This document shows, one piece after another, positions 52,795 through 62,576 of a stretch of DNA of 64,000 nt. Both the position numbers and the translations under genes were made by a program. The notes beneath the pieces were generated by a model, which saw only the letters and a list, made by a program, of their open reading frames with translations, was not told the origin of the DNA and made no database searches. The stretch's first letter is position 1. Each line of letters opens with the position of its first letter. The stretch lies in assembly GCF_000188055.2 (NCBI RefSeq), contig NZ_AEUZ02000001.1, positions 1,378,001 through 1,442,000 on the forward strand, read 5' to 3'. This DNA is from Streptococcus urinalis 2285-97 (GTDB taxonomy: Bacteria > Bacillota > Bacilli > Lactobacillales > Streptococcaceae).

Positions 52795-53508
52795 ACTACC
52801 CAAATTGATTAACAATAAAATGAAATAATGCTTGATCAGCTTTATTTTTTTTTGCAGAGTCAGTTCTGGATGCCATTGAACGCCTAATATGGGCAAATCT
52901 TTCCCTTCTACTGCTTCAATAATACCGTATTCGCTATCTCTACTGATCCATTCTAATTCTGGTGCTAATGAATCAATTGCCTGTCTATGAAATGAATTAA
53001 CACGCGTTTTATGGCCATAAAAAGAAGCTAATATAGAATCTTTCTTAATCGAAATATCGTGACACGCAACGTCGTTAGCTTCTCGTTGCCAATGACCTTT
53101 TACCTCTTGTTTTATCGTTCCTCCTAAGGTAACATTAATAATTTGTAGACCACGACAAATTCCAAAAATAGTTTTTTTTTGTTTGATTGCTTCTTTGATC
53201 AATGCTATTTCAAATTGATCTCTATTTTCGTGGTAATCACTACTGATAATTTCTTTAGCTTTACCATAATAGCGAAGTTCTACATTTTGTCCACCTGTAA
53301 TCAATAATTTATCAATACGTGAAACATAATCTCTTACTAACGATTGATCCGAAATGGGTAAAACAAATGGTAATCCTCCAGCGTCAATAATAACATCACT
53401 AAAAATTTTTGAAGCAAACGTGCGTTTGACACGTGACTCTAAAAAAGTAAGATCATTTTGTTGAGATTCATTTTCTGTAATTCCAATAACTTGTTTCATA
53501 GCCTTCAT
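52777..53508 (-). CDS. Gamma-glutamyl-GABA hydrolase-like class I amidotransferase, C-terminus altered by a homopolymer shift
   Basis: The protein (about 243 residues, from the MKAMKQVIGIT start; the frame opens at 53541) belongs to the PuuD/peptidase C26 family. It has the nucleophile in FGICRGLQIIN and the His-Glu pair in GVQWHPELT. After ELTLQ the frame runs through nine As and yields a family-unlike tail ending inside the terminator. A one-base gain (or two-base loss) in the A9 run (T9 at 52845-52853) would instead give NKADQALFHFIVNQFG and a stop at 52798-52796, before the terminator. Either a genuine frameshift or a sequencing error. Confidence 0.75.
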   Translation of the reverse strand: MKAMKQVIGITENESQQNDLTFLESRVKRTFASKIFSDVIIDAGGLPFVLPISDQSLVRDYVSRIDKLLITGGQNVELRYYGKAKEIISSDYHENRDQFEIALIKEAIKQKKTIFGICRGLQIINVTLGGTIKQEVKGHWQREANDVACHDISIKKDSILASFYGHKTRVNSFHRQAIDSLAPELEWISRDSEYGIIEAVEGKDLPILGVQWHPELTLQKKIKLIKHYFILLLINLGSKKTSE

Positions 53509-53592
53509 TCCTTTTTTATATTTTACAATCAGTCTAGGCATTTGTGAAATAGTTATTTATTATTACAATGATAAGGAAAAACTAATATGATG

Positions 53593-54755
53593 TTAGATAC
53601 CATCTCCCGAAGTTGGATTATAAATCCCTTCAGATTCACGCTTTTCACCAAACAAATCTGCTAAAGTAAATCGTACATATTTAATACATAACCGATTACG
53701 ATAAGCATATACTAAGTGTAAGTCTCCATTTTGAGATTGGTAAAGTGTTGGGTATTCATATTGTTTATTATTCGTACGGTTTTCCGCACCGATAAAATTT
53801 TCTGCCTGCTCAAAAACGCGTCCGATTGGCCAAGTTTTTCCAAAATCTTCGGTAATTGATACAGCAACCGGATTACGTAGTCCAGGCCAAGCAACTTTTC
53901 CGAATTCTGGATTTTCAATAGCATTATCATTGTAAGCTAAGGCAATTTCACCTGTTTGCAATTTGATAGCAGAGATACTTGCATTGTTATTTGATAAGAC
54001 AGTTTTTTCCGGTACAGACCAAGAATCACCATAGTCAAATGACTCTGAAATATAAACATTGTCTGCAAAACGGCTACGCATAAAGGCAACGAGGTGACCA
54101 GGCTCTACCTCAATCAAGTTAGCATGCACACGTCCAGCTGAATCTGGCATGCGAACAATTTTCCAAGTTTGACCTGTATCATCTGAAACACGGAATTCTG
54201 TTGGGTCATTTGTCAATCCTTCTGGAGAATCCTCACAAATCCATGTCGCAAAAATCCAACGTCCATTACTTAGAATCTGAATTGCTTGACGTGAAAACGT
54301 ACCTTCTTCTGGAAAGAGAACTTCTGGATCGCCCCACGTTACACCTTCATCAGATGATTTTTGAACCATGATAATAGAGGTGAATTGCATGTTATCTTTA
54401 CCTTCTTGACGACTTAATTGAGACGTATAAATCAACCAAATTTCGCCATCTGGTGAACGGAAGAAAGCTGGGTTTTGTTCAGAACGATTTTCGCCTTTTG
54501 AGACAATTTCTGCTTCAGACCACACTTGTGTTTCAGGATCTAATTTTGAAACAGCTATAGAAATATCGCCTGAGCCTTCAAATGATCCAGCAAACCAAGC
54601 ACATAGTAAGCCTCCATCTTTTGTTTCAATGAGAGTTGTAGCATGAGCAGTTGCTTTCCCCCTGTTGGAATCAATCCAAAATCAATTCCTAAAAAATCAT
54701 CTCTATAAACAACACCATTTGGTAGAGATTCACGAACGATAGGAAGTTTAACCAT
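53593..54755 (-). pseudogene. Sialidase-like (BNR/Asp-box) protein gene, frameshifted
   Basis: The 5' frame (54755 down, MVKLPIVRESLPNGVVYRDD) and the 3' frame (open from about 54660; ATAHATTLIETKDGGLLCAW) join at five Gs (54662-54658). Losing two or gaining one G restores a single protein of about 387 residues. Four Asp-boxes are seen (SSDEGVTWGD, SDDTGQTWK, SFDYGDSWS, TEDFGKTW) plus the RxP-like EQNPAFFRSPDGEIW. No signal peptide is present, so it would act inside the cell. It is the last gene of the acid-sugar operon. Confidence 0.75.
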
Positions 54756-54768
54756 TTTAATACCTCAC

Positions 54769-55215
54769 TTATACTTCTAATTTAATAACAGCTTTTGTAA
54801 ACTGACTTGTTTGATCCATATGAAAAACGGCTTTATGGACATCCCAAGGGAAACAGACGTAGGCCATTCCTCGACTGGCTTTCATAGAATGTAGCGTCTC
54901 ACCATAATATTTTTCAACATCTTTTTCTTCACTATAAGGAGTAGCTACTGTTACCTCATTATGGTCTGATAAACCTAACCATTCCTCACCTTCTAGAAGA
55001 AGTTGAACATCAATATATTTTTTATGTGCTTCAAACTGTGAGTCAGCAACTGCTTTTGTTTGACCTTTTTGGAAGAAGACAAATCCGCCTTCGAAAGGAT
55101 AGCGAACACCTTCCTCACAAGAACTTTCGAGTTCGTCAACTTTAGAAAGCGCTTTATTAATATTTTTAAGAATAGCTTGGTAGTTAACCAAGCGTTCTAT
55201 ACGGTCAATTATCAT
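54769..55215 (-). CDS. YhcH/YjgK/YiaL family protein
   Basis: The 148-residue cupin-like protein has the family segments QFEAHKKYIDVQLLLEGEEW and FPWDVHKAVF with metal-binding His and Glu. Members (NanQ, YiaL) occur in sialic acid and unusual sugar operons and may act as anomerases. It lies 16 bases after pdxA2 and 13 before the sialidase-like gene. Confidence 0.82.
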   Translation of the reverse strand: MIIDRIERLVNYQAILKNINKALSKVDELESSCEEGVRYPFEGGFVFFQKGQTKAVADSQFEAHKKYIDVQLLLEGEEWLGLSDHNEVTVATPYSEEKDVEKYYGETLHSMKASRGMAYVCFPWDVHKAVFHMDQTSQFTKAVIKLEV

Positions 55216-55231
55216 ATCTTTGACCTTTCTG

Positions 55232-56262
55232 TTATTTAGAATTTTCTGCTAGTTTTATCGCATAGTCTATGGCATTTTCAAGACTAACTTCGCTAGCTGA
55301 CCAGTCTCCTGCCACATCAAAGGCTGTTCCATGATCAACTGAAGTCCGAATAATTGGTAGACCTAGTGTAATATTAACCCCCTGTACAGCTTGCCAAGCA
55401 CCTGCTGCTTGATCATAAACAAAACCAAGTAACTTCAATGGAATATGCCCTTGATCATGATACATTGCAACGACAATATCATACATACCCCCGTTAGCTT
55501 TCGAAAAGAGTGTATCCGCTGGAAGTGAACCAAATACATTGATCCCTTCTGCCTTAGCCTCTTCAACAGCTGGATTAATATGTTCAATCTCCTCTGTACC
55601 AAAAAGACCATTTTCTCCACAGTGGGGGTTTAAGCCTGCAACTGCAACACGAGGATTTTCAATACCTAAGTTCTTACAAGCTTTATCAGCAATACGGATA
55701 ACATCTAATACCCTCTCTTTTGTTGCTCGATTACATGCTTCTCGTAAAGAAACGTGTGTAGAGACGTGAACAACTCGGAGATTACCATCAGCTAACATCA
55801 TCGTATACTTTTCAGTCCCTGTTAAGTCAGCATAAATTTCAGTATGACCAGCATAATGATGTCCCGCTAAATTCATTGATTCTTTATTCAATGGGTTGGT
55901 TACAGTGGCATCGATATCTCCAGCCAAAGCCAATTCTATAACTTTCTTTACATATTGGAAAGCAGCATCACCACCTACTTTAGATACTTGACCAATTTGG
56001 AAAGTAGCCATATCAACAATTCCTAAATCAATCATATCTATTGTACCGAATTCATAACGTCCTTCAGAAGGGGTTTCGATAACATTAATCGATAAGTTGG
56101 TCGCTGAGTGTTTTTCTAAATAGAAACGAACAACTGATTGATCACCCACTAGTAATGGTTTACAACGATCATATAGTTCTTTTTTTGTAAATGATTTAAT
56201 AGCAATTTCAGGACCAATACCTGCTGGGTCTCCTAATGTGATCCCAATAATTTTTTTGTCAT
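55232..56262 (-). pseudogene. pdxA2: PdxA2-type 4-phospho-threonate/erythronate dehydrogenase, N-terminal frameshift
   Basis: The ATG at 56262 with AGGAGG is followed by seven As and a frame that stops after nine codons. With eight As it would read MTKKIIGITLGDPAGIGPE, the canonical PdxA start, and continue into the long frame to 55232 (HYAGHTEIYADLTGTEKY, NPHCGENGLFG, MYHDQGHIPLK with metal His residues). A GTG at 56149 opens the remaining 305 residues but lacks the first Rossmann strand. PdxA2 with a DUF1537 kinase converts four-carbon sugar acids to DHAP and CO2. Confidence 0.75.
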
Positions 56263-56273
56263 TTTTTATCCTC

Positions 56274-57170
56274 CTATTTCATCCCTTTTTCATTATTTTC
56301 ACTCAAAACTTGACGAAGAGCTTCAAGTCCTTCGACAGACAAATGATTAAATGGCGCACGTGCTTTTCCTACAGGATATCCTAATTCTGCAACACCATAT
56401 TTAACAATAGTATTTGGATTCCCAAATTTGAAGAGATTACGGAAAGATCGAATAGAATCTTGGTAACGACGGGACTCTTCAATGTTCCCTGAAACAAATT
56501 GTTCATAGACTTGTGACAATGTGTATGGGTAAACATTTGAACAAGCGGCGATAGCACCAGTACCACCTGCGAGAAGTGTCCACAGAATCAAAGAATCATT
56601 ACCTGAAAGAACTACGAAATCTTCTGCATCTCTTGTTTGCTCGATGTATTGGAGAATATTATCAAAGTTCCCACTTTAATCTTTGACACCAATAATATTT
56701 GGAATGCGACTCAATTTACCAACTGTTGCAGGAGCAATTACGTTACCAGTACGGGCTGGAATGTTGTAAAGAATGATTGGTAATTCTACTGTTTCTGCTA
56801 CTGTTTTGAAGTGTTCGTACAATTCATCTTGTGAAGCGGCTGCAAATCCTGGTGTAATAATTGACAAAGCGTCCACGCCCAATTCTTTTGCTTTCAAGGA
56901 AAAACGAATGGTTTCTTTCGTCCCATTAAGACCCGTTCATGCATAGACAGGAACACGACCTGCTGCTTGTTCTACCGCAACTTGAATAACGGTTAATTTT
57001 TCTTCTTCTGAGAGGATATAGCTCTCACCATTTGTTCCGAAGACGAAAATTCCGTGGATACCGCTGTCAATCAATCGATCAACCTGATTACGAAATTCTT
57101 CCAGGTTTATTGACTCATCTTCATTCATCGGGGTAATAATTGGGGTAATAATTCCTTTAATTTCAACCAT
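56274..57170 (-). pseudogene. DapA/NanA-family aldolase gene with two in-frame stops
   Basis: Three open pieces (57170-56937, then to 56676, then to 56274) lie in one frame and together match a full dihydrodipicolinate synthase/N-acetylneuraminate lyase family protein of about 297 residues (FGTNGESYILSEEEK, ELPIILYNIPARTGN, GVKD). TGA at 56939-56937 replaces the Gly of VYAGTGLNGT. TAA at 56678-56676 replaces the Ser of KDSSGNFDN. Both are explained by single substitutions, so this is true decay. The catalytic Lys region (GVKD) is retained. Confidence 0.82.
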
Positions 57171-57182
57171 GTTATCTCCTTT

Positions 57183-58340
57183 TTACAATACTTGTTGATA
57201 GATTTGACGAGCATCATCTGCTCTGACTTCACGCATATTATTAACCAAGAGTCGTTGAACTTCCATTCCAGAAGCAACTAATTCTTCTAAGTCAGATTTT
57301 GGGACACCAAATTCAGTCAAACTTTTCGGAATTTCTAAAACATCAACAATGCGATCCATTTCTTGAATAATATAAGCTGACTTATCATCTACACTTAGTG
57401 TTTTATCTCCATCATGAACAACACGATCATATGCTTCCGCTAGATATTCCTTAATAGCAGGCTCATTAAATTTCATCACTGGCATTAAGAGGATTGCATT
57501 TGATACCCCGTGAGCAATATGATATTTACCCCCCAATGGATAAGATAGGGCATGAATAGCAGTTGTTCCTGAAGCAGTAATCGCTACACCCGCATAAAAT
57601 GCAGCGATGAGCATTTTTTTCTTAGCTTCCATTGCCTCTGGATTAAGGGTAGCTTCAATAATATTATTAAAAATTAAATCAAAAGCCTCTAAAGCAAAGG
57701 AATTTGAAAATGGGTTACGTTTTTTAGAGGTAAAACATTCAATTGCATGACACATAGCATCGACACTTGGTGCAGCAGCAATTCGCGCTGGTAGATTTTT
57801 TATAAATCTAGCATCTAAAACCACAAAATCTGGGATCATATCAGGATTCACAATTCCAATTTTAAGGTTTTTTTCTGGAACAGAAACTATCGCGTTTGGA
57901 GTTGCTTCAGAACCAGTTCCAGCCGTTGTAGGTATCAATAAACTAGAAACTTGTTTTTTCGCTAAAAGTGGATTATCTAATAAATCTTTAACACCGTAAT
58001 CATCTGTTGATAAGATAGAAGCAAGTTTTGCAGTATCCATAGCTGACCCACCACCTATTGCTACAATAAAATCTGCTTTCTCTGCTTTGAATTGATCGAC
58101 TACTTCTTGAACTTGATGATAAGTTGGTTCTGCTGGAATATCAGATACGATTTTATAATTAAGCCCTAAATTATTCAAAACTTCTTCAACTAGATTAACT
58201 AAACCAGCTTTAATAATACCTTTATCTGTGAAAATTACAATTTTATTGGTTGACTCTGGTATAACATCTTTTATATCTTCAAGTGCATGTTCTCCTGCAA
58301 GAACGTTTCTTGGCATTTTCAAACTATAATCTGTTAACAT
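57183..58340 (-). CDS. Iron-containing alcohol dehydrogenase
   Basis: The 385-residue enzyme has the type III (Fe) ADH signatures: GGGSAMDTAK for NAD binding, IPTTAGTGSEATPNAIVS, and metal ligands in VDAMCHAIECF and HALSYPLGGKYHIAHG. It is probably NAD-dependent and acts on a sugar-acid intermediate of the operon, given its place between the DUF1537 kinase and aldolase genes. Its ATG overlaps the stop of the kinase gene. The reading frame is intact. Confidence 0.88.
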   Translation of the reverse strand: MLTDYSLKMPRNVLAGEHALEDIKDVIPESTNKIVIFTDKGIIKAGLVNLVEEVLNNLGLNYKIVSDIPAEPTYHQVQEVVDQFKAEKADFIVAIGGGSAMDTAKLASILSTDDYGVKDLLDNPLLAKKQVSSLLIPTTAGTGSEATPNAIVSVPEKNLKIGIVNPDMIPDFVVLDARFIKNLPARIAAAPSVDAMCHAIECFTSKKRNPFSNSFALEAFDLIFNNIIEATLNPEAMEAKKKMLIAAFYAGVAITASGTTAIHALSYPLGGKYHIAHGVSNAILLMPVMKFNEPAIKEYLAEAYDRVVHDGDKTLSVDDKSAYIIQEMDRIVDVLEIPKSLTEFGVPKSDLEELVASGMEVQRLLVNNMREVRADDARQIYQQVL

Positions 58341-59599
58341 TATTTCACTCCTTTTTGTTCTACAATATTATTTAAATCTATTAAAAGTTCCTTAGATCCA
58401 AAACCTCCAGATTTTGTTAAAACGTTCACGATTTTATCTTCAAAAATTATTTGTGAATGAACGACACCTTGACTTATCTCTGAAATCGGTATAAGACTAT
58501 CTATTTTTAATATGGTCATTACTTGATAAAGTGTATCTCCTCCTGTGAAAAGTATTGTTCTATCAATACCATTTGAAAGTAAAATTTTAGTAAGTTGACC
58601 CAACGATTGTCCAATTTTAGTTCTAATTTCCTCTTCAGACAAATTGTTAAGTATTTTATAATTAGATATCTTTTCAATTGTCTCATTTGAAAAGGTGTCA
58701 AACATAACTATAGCTGAATTTTTTTTAAGAATATTTAAAAATAATTCAACTTCTTTTTTCCCAATATCAGTTTTCCAATAGTTACTATTTAGTAGCTGCT
58801 TATCAGTTAATGAAAGTCTATAATTCCCCTTCTTTTCTGCAAATAATATTTGATCTTTAGTTACTTTGTTAACTGATCCACTCATTACTAATAAAGAATT
58901 TGTAGAATATAAATTCAAATCCTCTATCACCTCTTCTAGAAAGAGTTTTTTCTCATAATTTTTTGCAAAACCTGCACAACCTATAACTATTTTAGAAGTC
59001 TCGTCTCTAAAGAATAAATTATCTGAAATTATACTAAGTTCTTTTTCTATTTTAGTATTGTAGATATTTATACAACCTTCGATAGGATCCTGATCTGGAT
59101 TACGAATATTTGATTTTAATTGACTTTTTTCTAATATCTTAGAAATATTTGATTCTAAGACAGGTTCATAAGGATCTTTTGAAAATACACTCTGAGAAAC
59201 CATCTTATCTTCTATATATAATATTCCTTCATCTACTGTTCGATTTATTTCTGGATAAGCAGGTACCATCGATATTATTGTTTTATCAAAAACATCAGTT
59301 AATGCTCTAATTTCACTAGAAATATTTCCTCTTAAAGCAGAATCAATTTTTTTATAAATATTAGTAATATCAATTTTTTTTGTTTTTGCAAAAATTGATT
59401 TTAATATATTGTATGACTTTTCTGGAGATAAATGTCTTGTTTCTGTATCAATAACAATAACATCAAATTGTTCTTTTATCTCTTCAAAACTCACATGTTT
59501 ATTAGTTGTTACTAATACTTTGGCACCTTCTTTAGAAAATTGTACACCTGTATCAAGAGCCCCAGTGAAATCATCAGCAGTAACTAATAATTTTAACAT
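58340..59599 (-). CDS. Four-carbon acid sugar kinase (DUF1537, DtnK/OtnK-like)
   Basis: The 419-residue protein has the DUF1537 N-terminal motif TADDFTGALDTG (residues 7-18) with IDTETRHLSPE, and the C-terminal nucleotide-binding domain (ILFTGGDTLYQVM and LTKSGGFGSKELL). Relatives phosphorylate D-threonate, D-erythronate or L-threonate at O4. Together with PdxA2 this defines the catabolic pathway. It is the first gene of the operon, with GGAGGAAGGA before the ATG. Confidence 0.87.
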   Translation of the reverse strand: MLKLLVTADDFTGALDTGVQFSKEGAKVLVTTNKHVSFEEIKEQFDVIVIDTETRHLSPEKSYNILKSIFAKTKKIDITNIYKKIDSALRGNISSEIRALTDVFDKTIISMVPAYPEINRTVDEGILYIEDKMVSQSVFSKDPYEPVLESNISKILEKSQLKSNIRNPDQDPIEGCINIYNTKIEKELSIISDNLFFRDETSKIVIGCAGFAKNYEKKLFLEEVIEDLNLYSTNSLLVMSGSVNKVTKDQILFAEKKGNYRLSLTDKQLLNSNYWKTDIGKKEVELFLNILKKNSAIVMFDTFSNETIEKISNYKILNNLSEEEIRTKIGQSLGQLTKILLSNGIDRTILFTGGDTLYQVMTILKIDSLIPISEISQGVVHSQIIFEDKIVNVLTKSGGFGSKELLIDLNNIVEQKGVK

Positions 59600-59610
59600 T
59601 TCCTTCCTCC

Positions 59611-60141
59611 TTGATTTTTACATATTCTGTATTAGATAAAACAACAGAGTCTCAAAATCTTTCAAACATAATTAATAATTTAAAAATTTGTGACATCTAT
59701 TCTCCTTCATTAAATGAACGAAAAAATGAGTTTTCTTCAATAATTACAATATTAATAAATAGGCTCAATTTAGAACTGAATACTTCAATTATTGGATTTG
59801 ATCCTAAAGCATTCTCATTAATGAATAACTTTAAATGGTTTCAAAATTTTAATCAGCTCGAAAAAGATGTTAAAAAATTAATAATTGAAAGTCCAGGGTA
59901 CTATATTTCTGAATACTTAGTCACTAAAATTTTAAATGAAGAAATAATTAAATATCAATTACATATTAACTCAGAGGCATCTGAAAATACTATAAAAAAT
60001 TATAATTCAAAAAAAACACTATTTGATTATAATCAAGATATTATCAAAACGGTTTTAGCTGAAAATGATGGGAATCAAACAAAAACTGCAAAACAACTTG
60101 GAATAAGTCGTACAACACTCTGGAGATATCTAAACACATAA
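59611..60141 (+). pseudogene. PrpR/Fis-type regulator, C-terminal remnant
   Basis: The open frame (176 residues; only a TTG start at 59611) matches the end of sigma-54-activator-like regulators. A degenerate AAA+ tail comes first (YSPSLNERKNEFSSIITILI, FNQLEKDVKKLI in place of WPGNVRELEN), then a Fis-type HTH (GNQTKTAKQLGISRTTLWRYL). The sensory and ATPase parts (about 400 residues in relatives) are absent. It is divergent from the kinase gene by 11 bases and was probably the operon's regulator. A short functional DNA-binding protein cannot be excluded. Confidence 0.65.
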
Positions 60142-60166
60142 AAAAACCTATTTTTAATAGGTTTTT
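60140..60166. terminator. Bidirectional terminator
   Basis: AACCTATT-TTT-AATAGGTT with A- and T-runs, between the regulator remnant and the SLC13 permease gene. Confidence 0.75.
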
Positions 60167-61446
60167 TAGAGTGGAAATATTAATACTGAACCAACTGTTA
60201 GAAAGATCAATCTAATAAGATACATTGGAAAAGAATAAAGCCAGAATTCAGGAAGTTTATATTTCCCCATACCCAATATCATGGCTGGCATACCATCAAC
60301 TGGCATATAACCACCATTCCACCCTGATATAACTACCGCTACCGCTGCAGCAGTTGGATCCAAATTCAAACTCATTGTAGTGGCGATCGCAATAGGTGCA
60401 AAAATAAATACTGATCCCATATTTGAACCTGTAAACGTAGAACAAGTACTAGTCAAAAATGCTAATAAAAATACAAGTAAAAAAAGGTTTATATTGTTAC
60501 CAATCGAATGAGCAACTACTCTACCTATAAGTGCAGTAAAGCCTGAATTTGCTAAGGCATCTGCTACACCAATAACACCTGCCATCATAAGAATTACCGG
60601 CGCTCCCATATTATTTCTCACGGATCTAAAATCCAAAGCACCACCAAATAATAGAACAGCAGCACAGAGTCCAGGGACAATATAAGCAATTTCACCAAGT
60701 TGATTCATCATCATACCAATAACACTGATAGCAAACATTGCAATTGTTAATTTTTCTTTAGATGGTGTCATCATTGAAACCGCAACATCTTGATCTTTAA
60801 AAGCTTCATCTTCTTCATCATCAAGTATTGGATGATCAGGTAATAATCTATAAGCAACCAAGCTCCAAATTAAGAATCCTAAGGATAAAACCAAATTCAC
60901 TATAGAATATTTAATAATTGAAATATTACCAGACCACCCACTAGAATGAAGCACTTCAACTGTAAGACCAAAAGTTAAAGCAACATTAATAGGAATTAAT
61001 GGATGATTTGTTGCAAAACCAAGTGGCATCATTAGCTTTGAGGTAGGTAACTTCTTATTATAGGGTATAGTAGAAACAAGTGATAAAATTAAAACATAAT
61101 AACCTGTTGCACCAGTACCAGCTAAACTTGCACCTAACATTACAACAATTAGTAAAAGCACATATGATTTATATCCTCCCTTTTCAACTAAATTTATCAT
61201 AGTTGTTTGTACCCTGGATATAAAGCTTGTTTTCATTAGTGCTGCCATCACCACCATAAAACCTGCGACCATAACAACACTAGGATTAATAAAACCTGCA
61301 AATGCTTCCTTAACAGTAGATAATCCAGTTAAAACCAAAATTAGACACGCAAATATTGGAGGTGCTCTAAAGGCAAATTTATCTGACATAATCATTACAA
61401 TCATTAGAATTAGAATACCTAATGCTAAATACATATTTAGAGTCAT
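60166..61446 (-). CDS. SLC13/DASS-family anion permease
   Basis: The 426-residue protein has about 11 TM segments and the conserved helical-hairpin sequences MLGASLAGTGATGYYV and STCSTFTGSNMGSVFIF of Na+-coupled dicarboxylate/citrate-type transporters. A charged loop (DDEEDEAFKDQD, about 210-222) separates the two inverted repeats. Likely imports the sugar acid used by the adjacent operon; inference from position. Upstream are a cre site and two 19-base repeats. Confidence 0.82.
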   Translation of the reverse strand: MTLNMYLALGILILMIVMIMSDKFAFRAPPIFACLILVLTGLSTVKEAFAGFINPSVVMVAGFMVVMAALMKTSFISRVQTTMINLVEKGGYKSYVLLLIVVMLGASLAGTGATGYYVLILSLVSTIPYNKKLPTSKLMMPLGFATNHPLIPINVALTFGLTVEVLHSSGWSGNISIIKYSIVNLVLSLGFLIWSLVAYRLLPDHPILDDEEDEAFKDQDVAVSMMTPSKEKLTIAMFAISVIGMMMNQLGEIAYIVPGLCAAVLLFGGALDFRSVRNNMGAPVILMMAGVIGVADALANSGFTALIGRVVAHSIGNNINLFLLVFLLAFLTSTCSTFTGSNMGSVFIFAPIAIATTMSLNLDPTAAAVAVVISGWNGGYMPVDGMPAMILGMGKYKLPEFWLYSFPMYLIRLIFLTVGSVLIFPL

Positions 61447-61496
61447 TTATATACCCTCATTTCTTATTATTTTTTTCATCTACATGTTAGCACAGT

Positions 61497-61512
61497 ATGA
61501 AAGCGCATTCTA
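61497..61512. promoter_or_regulatory. cre (CcpA) site before the SLC13 gene
   Basis: ATGAAAGCGCATTCTA matches the cre consensus at nearly all positions, 50 bases upstream of the start codon. Confidence 0.6.
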
Positions 61513-61530
61513 TATCTAACTATTATCAAC

Positions 61531-61607
61531 TTGTTACATTTTTAAACAAAATAAAAAAATAAATGCAAATAATAAGAATCTCAATTTATTGTTACATTTT
61601 TGGACAA
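61531..61607. repeat. Two 19-base direct repeats upstream of the SLC13 gene
   Basis: TTGTTACATTTTTAAACAA (61531-61549) and TTGTTACATTTTTGGACAA (61589-61607) differ at two bases, start 58 bases apart, and each has TTGT...ACAA ends. They are candidate binding sites for the Fis-type regulator. Confidence 0.6.
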
Positions 61608-61610
61608 TAA

Positions 61611-61635
61611 AATCCTCTCTAAAATAGAGAGGATT
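61611..61635 (-). terminator. Terminator downstream of the SDR pseudogene
   Basis: AATCCTCTCT and AGAGAGGATT around five bases, then TTTT-rich sequence on the reverse strand. Confidence 0.5.
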
Positions 61636-61700
61636 GAAAATCTATAAAATTAAAAGAAAATTTGAAGCTTTAAAAAAATCATAATGACTAACAAGTTCCC

Positions 61701-62561
61701 TTATTTTTCATTTAGCTTGCAGAGTTTAAGGCTTTCTTGCCATAATTCCTTAGCATTTTCTAAATGATAAGATAAAGGTGAGGACTGAGCAATCACAGTT
61801 CCTCGGTCATAATAGTAGGCTACATCTGATTCAAATTGTGGTTCTGTTATTAGCGACGCTGCCGCAGAAGAAGATTTACTCAAGGTACCATATCGATCTA
61901 GCATGTTTATCTTTACAAAGTCAGCTCTTTCCTGTGTCATCTTACCACCTGCTAAATTGGTTTCAGACATAAATCCTGGATTTAAAGCCGCAACTGTTAT
62001 GTTTCTTGAATCACTCTTTAAATAACGTGATAGTTCGTAAGTAAAATACAATTGACATAATTTTGAATAGTAATATCTATATGGTGTTTTAGTATCCTCT
62101 GGATAAGCTAATTGTGATACCCCATTCCAAACTAATTCCTCTTTTGGTGGTTGATGCATATCACTAGGAATATTTAATATCCTAGACTTTTCTGCCATTT
62201 AAGGTAAGAGCAATAACGTTAATAGAAAATGGCCTAAGTAATTACTTTGAAAGACAATGTCGTAACCATCTGCTGAAAGGCCTGAATGTTGTGCCGAAAG
62301 ACCTGCATTATTATCAAGACCATGAAACGTTAAGCTATCTAAATCCTCTACAAAAGCATGAATGGATTTAAAAGAAGCCAAATCAAGTTGTTTTAAAGTA
62401 ACCTCTCCATTAGAACTATCTTGTCTTATTTTTTCAAGTGCCTCTTGTCCTTTTTCTAAATTGCGGCAAGCTAGTATCACATGGTTTCCCGACTTGACAA
62501 TTTTTTCAGCAGTTTCAAGTCCTAGTCCAGAATTAGCACCTGTAATAATATAGGTTTTCAT
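61701..62561 (-). pseudogene. Short-chain dehydrogenase/reductase gene with an in-frame stop
   Basis: The frame starts MKTYIITGANSGLGLETAEK (NADP-binding TGxxxGxG), continues through DNNAGLSAQ and SNYLGHFLLTLLLLP, then meets TAA at 62201-62199. The same frame goes on with MAEKSRILNIPSDMH and YRYYYSKLC (YxxxK catalytic motif) to 61701. A single TTA to TAA change explains it. Intact length would be about 286 residues, like retinol-dehydrogenase-type SDRs. The second piece has its own ATG right after the stop but no ribosome binding site. Confidence 0.8.
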
Positions 62562-62576
62562 AGTCACACTCAATAA

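Noticed and set aside
61447..61530. Sigma-54 promoter (-24/-12) before the SLC13 gene
   Set aside because: No TGGCAC-N5-TTGC-like element is present, and an extended -10 fits sigma-A; the nearby regulator type alone is not enough.
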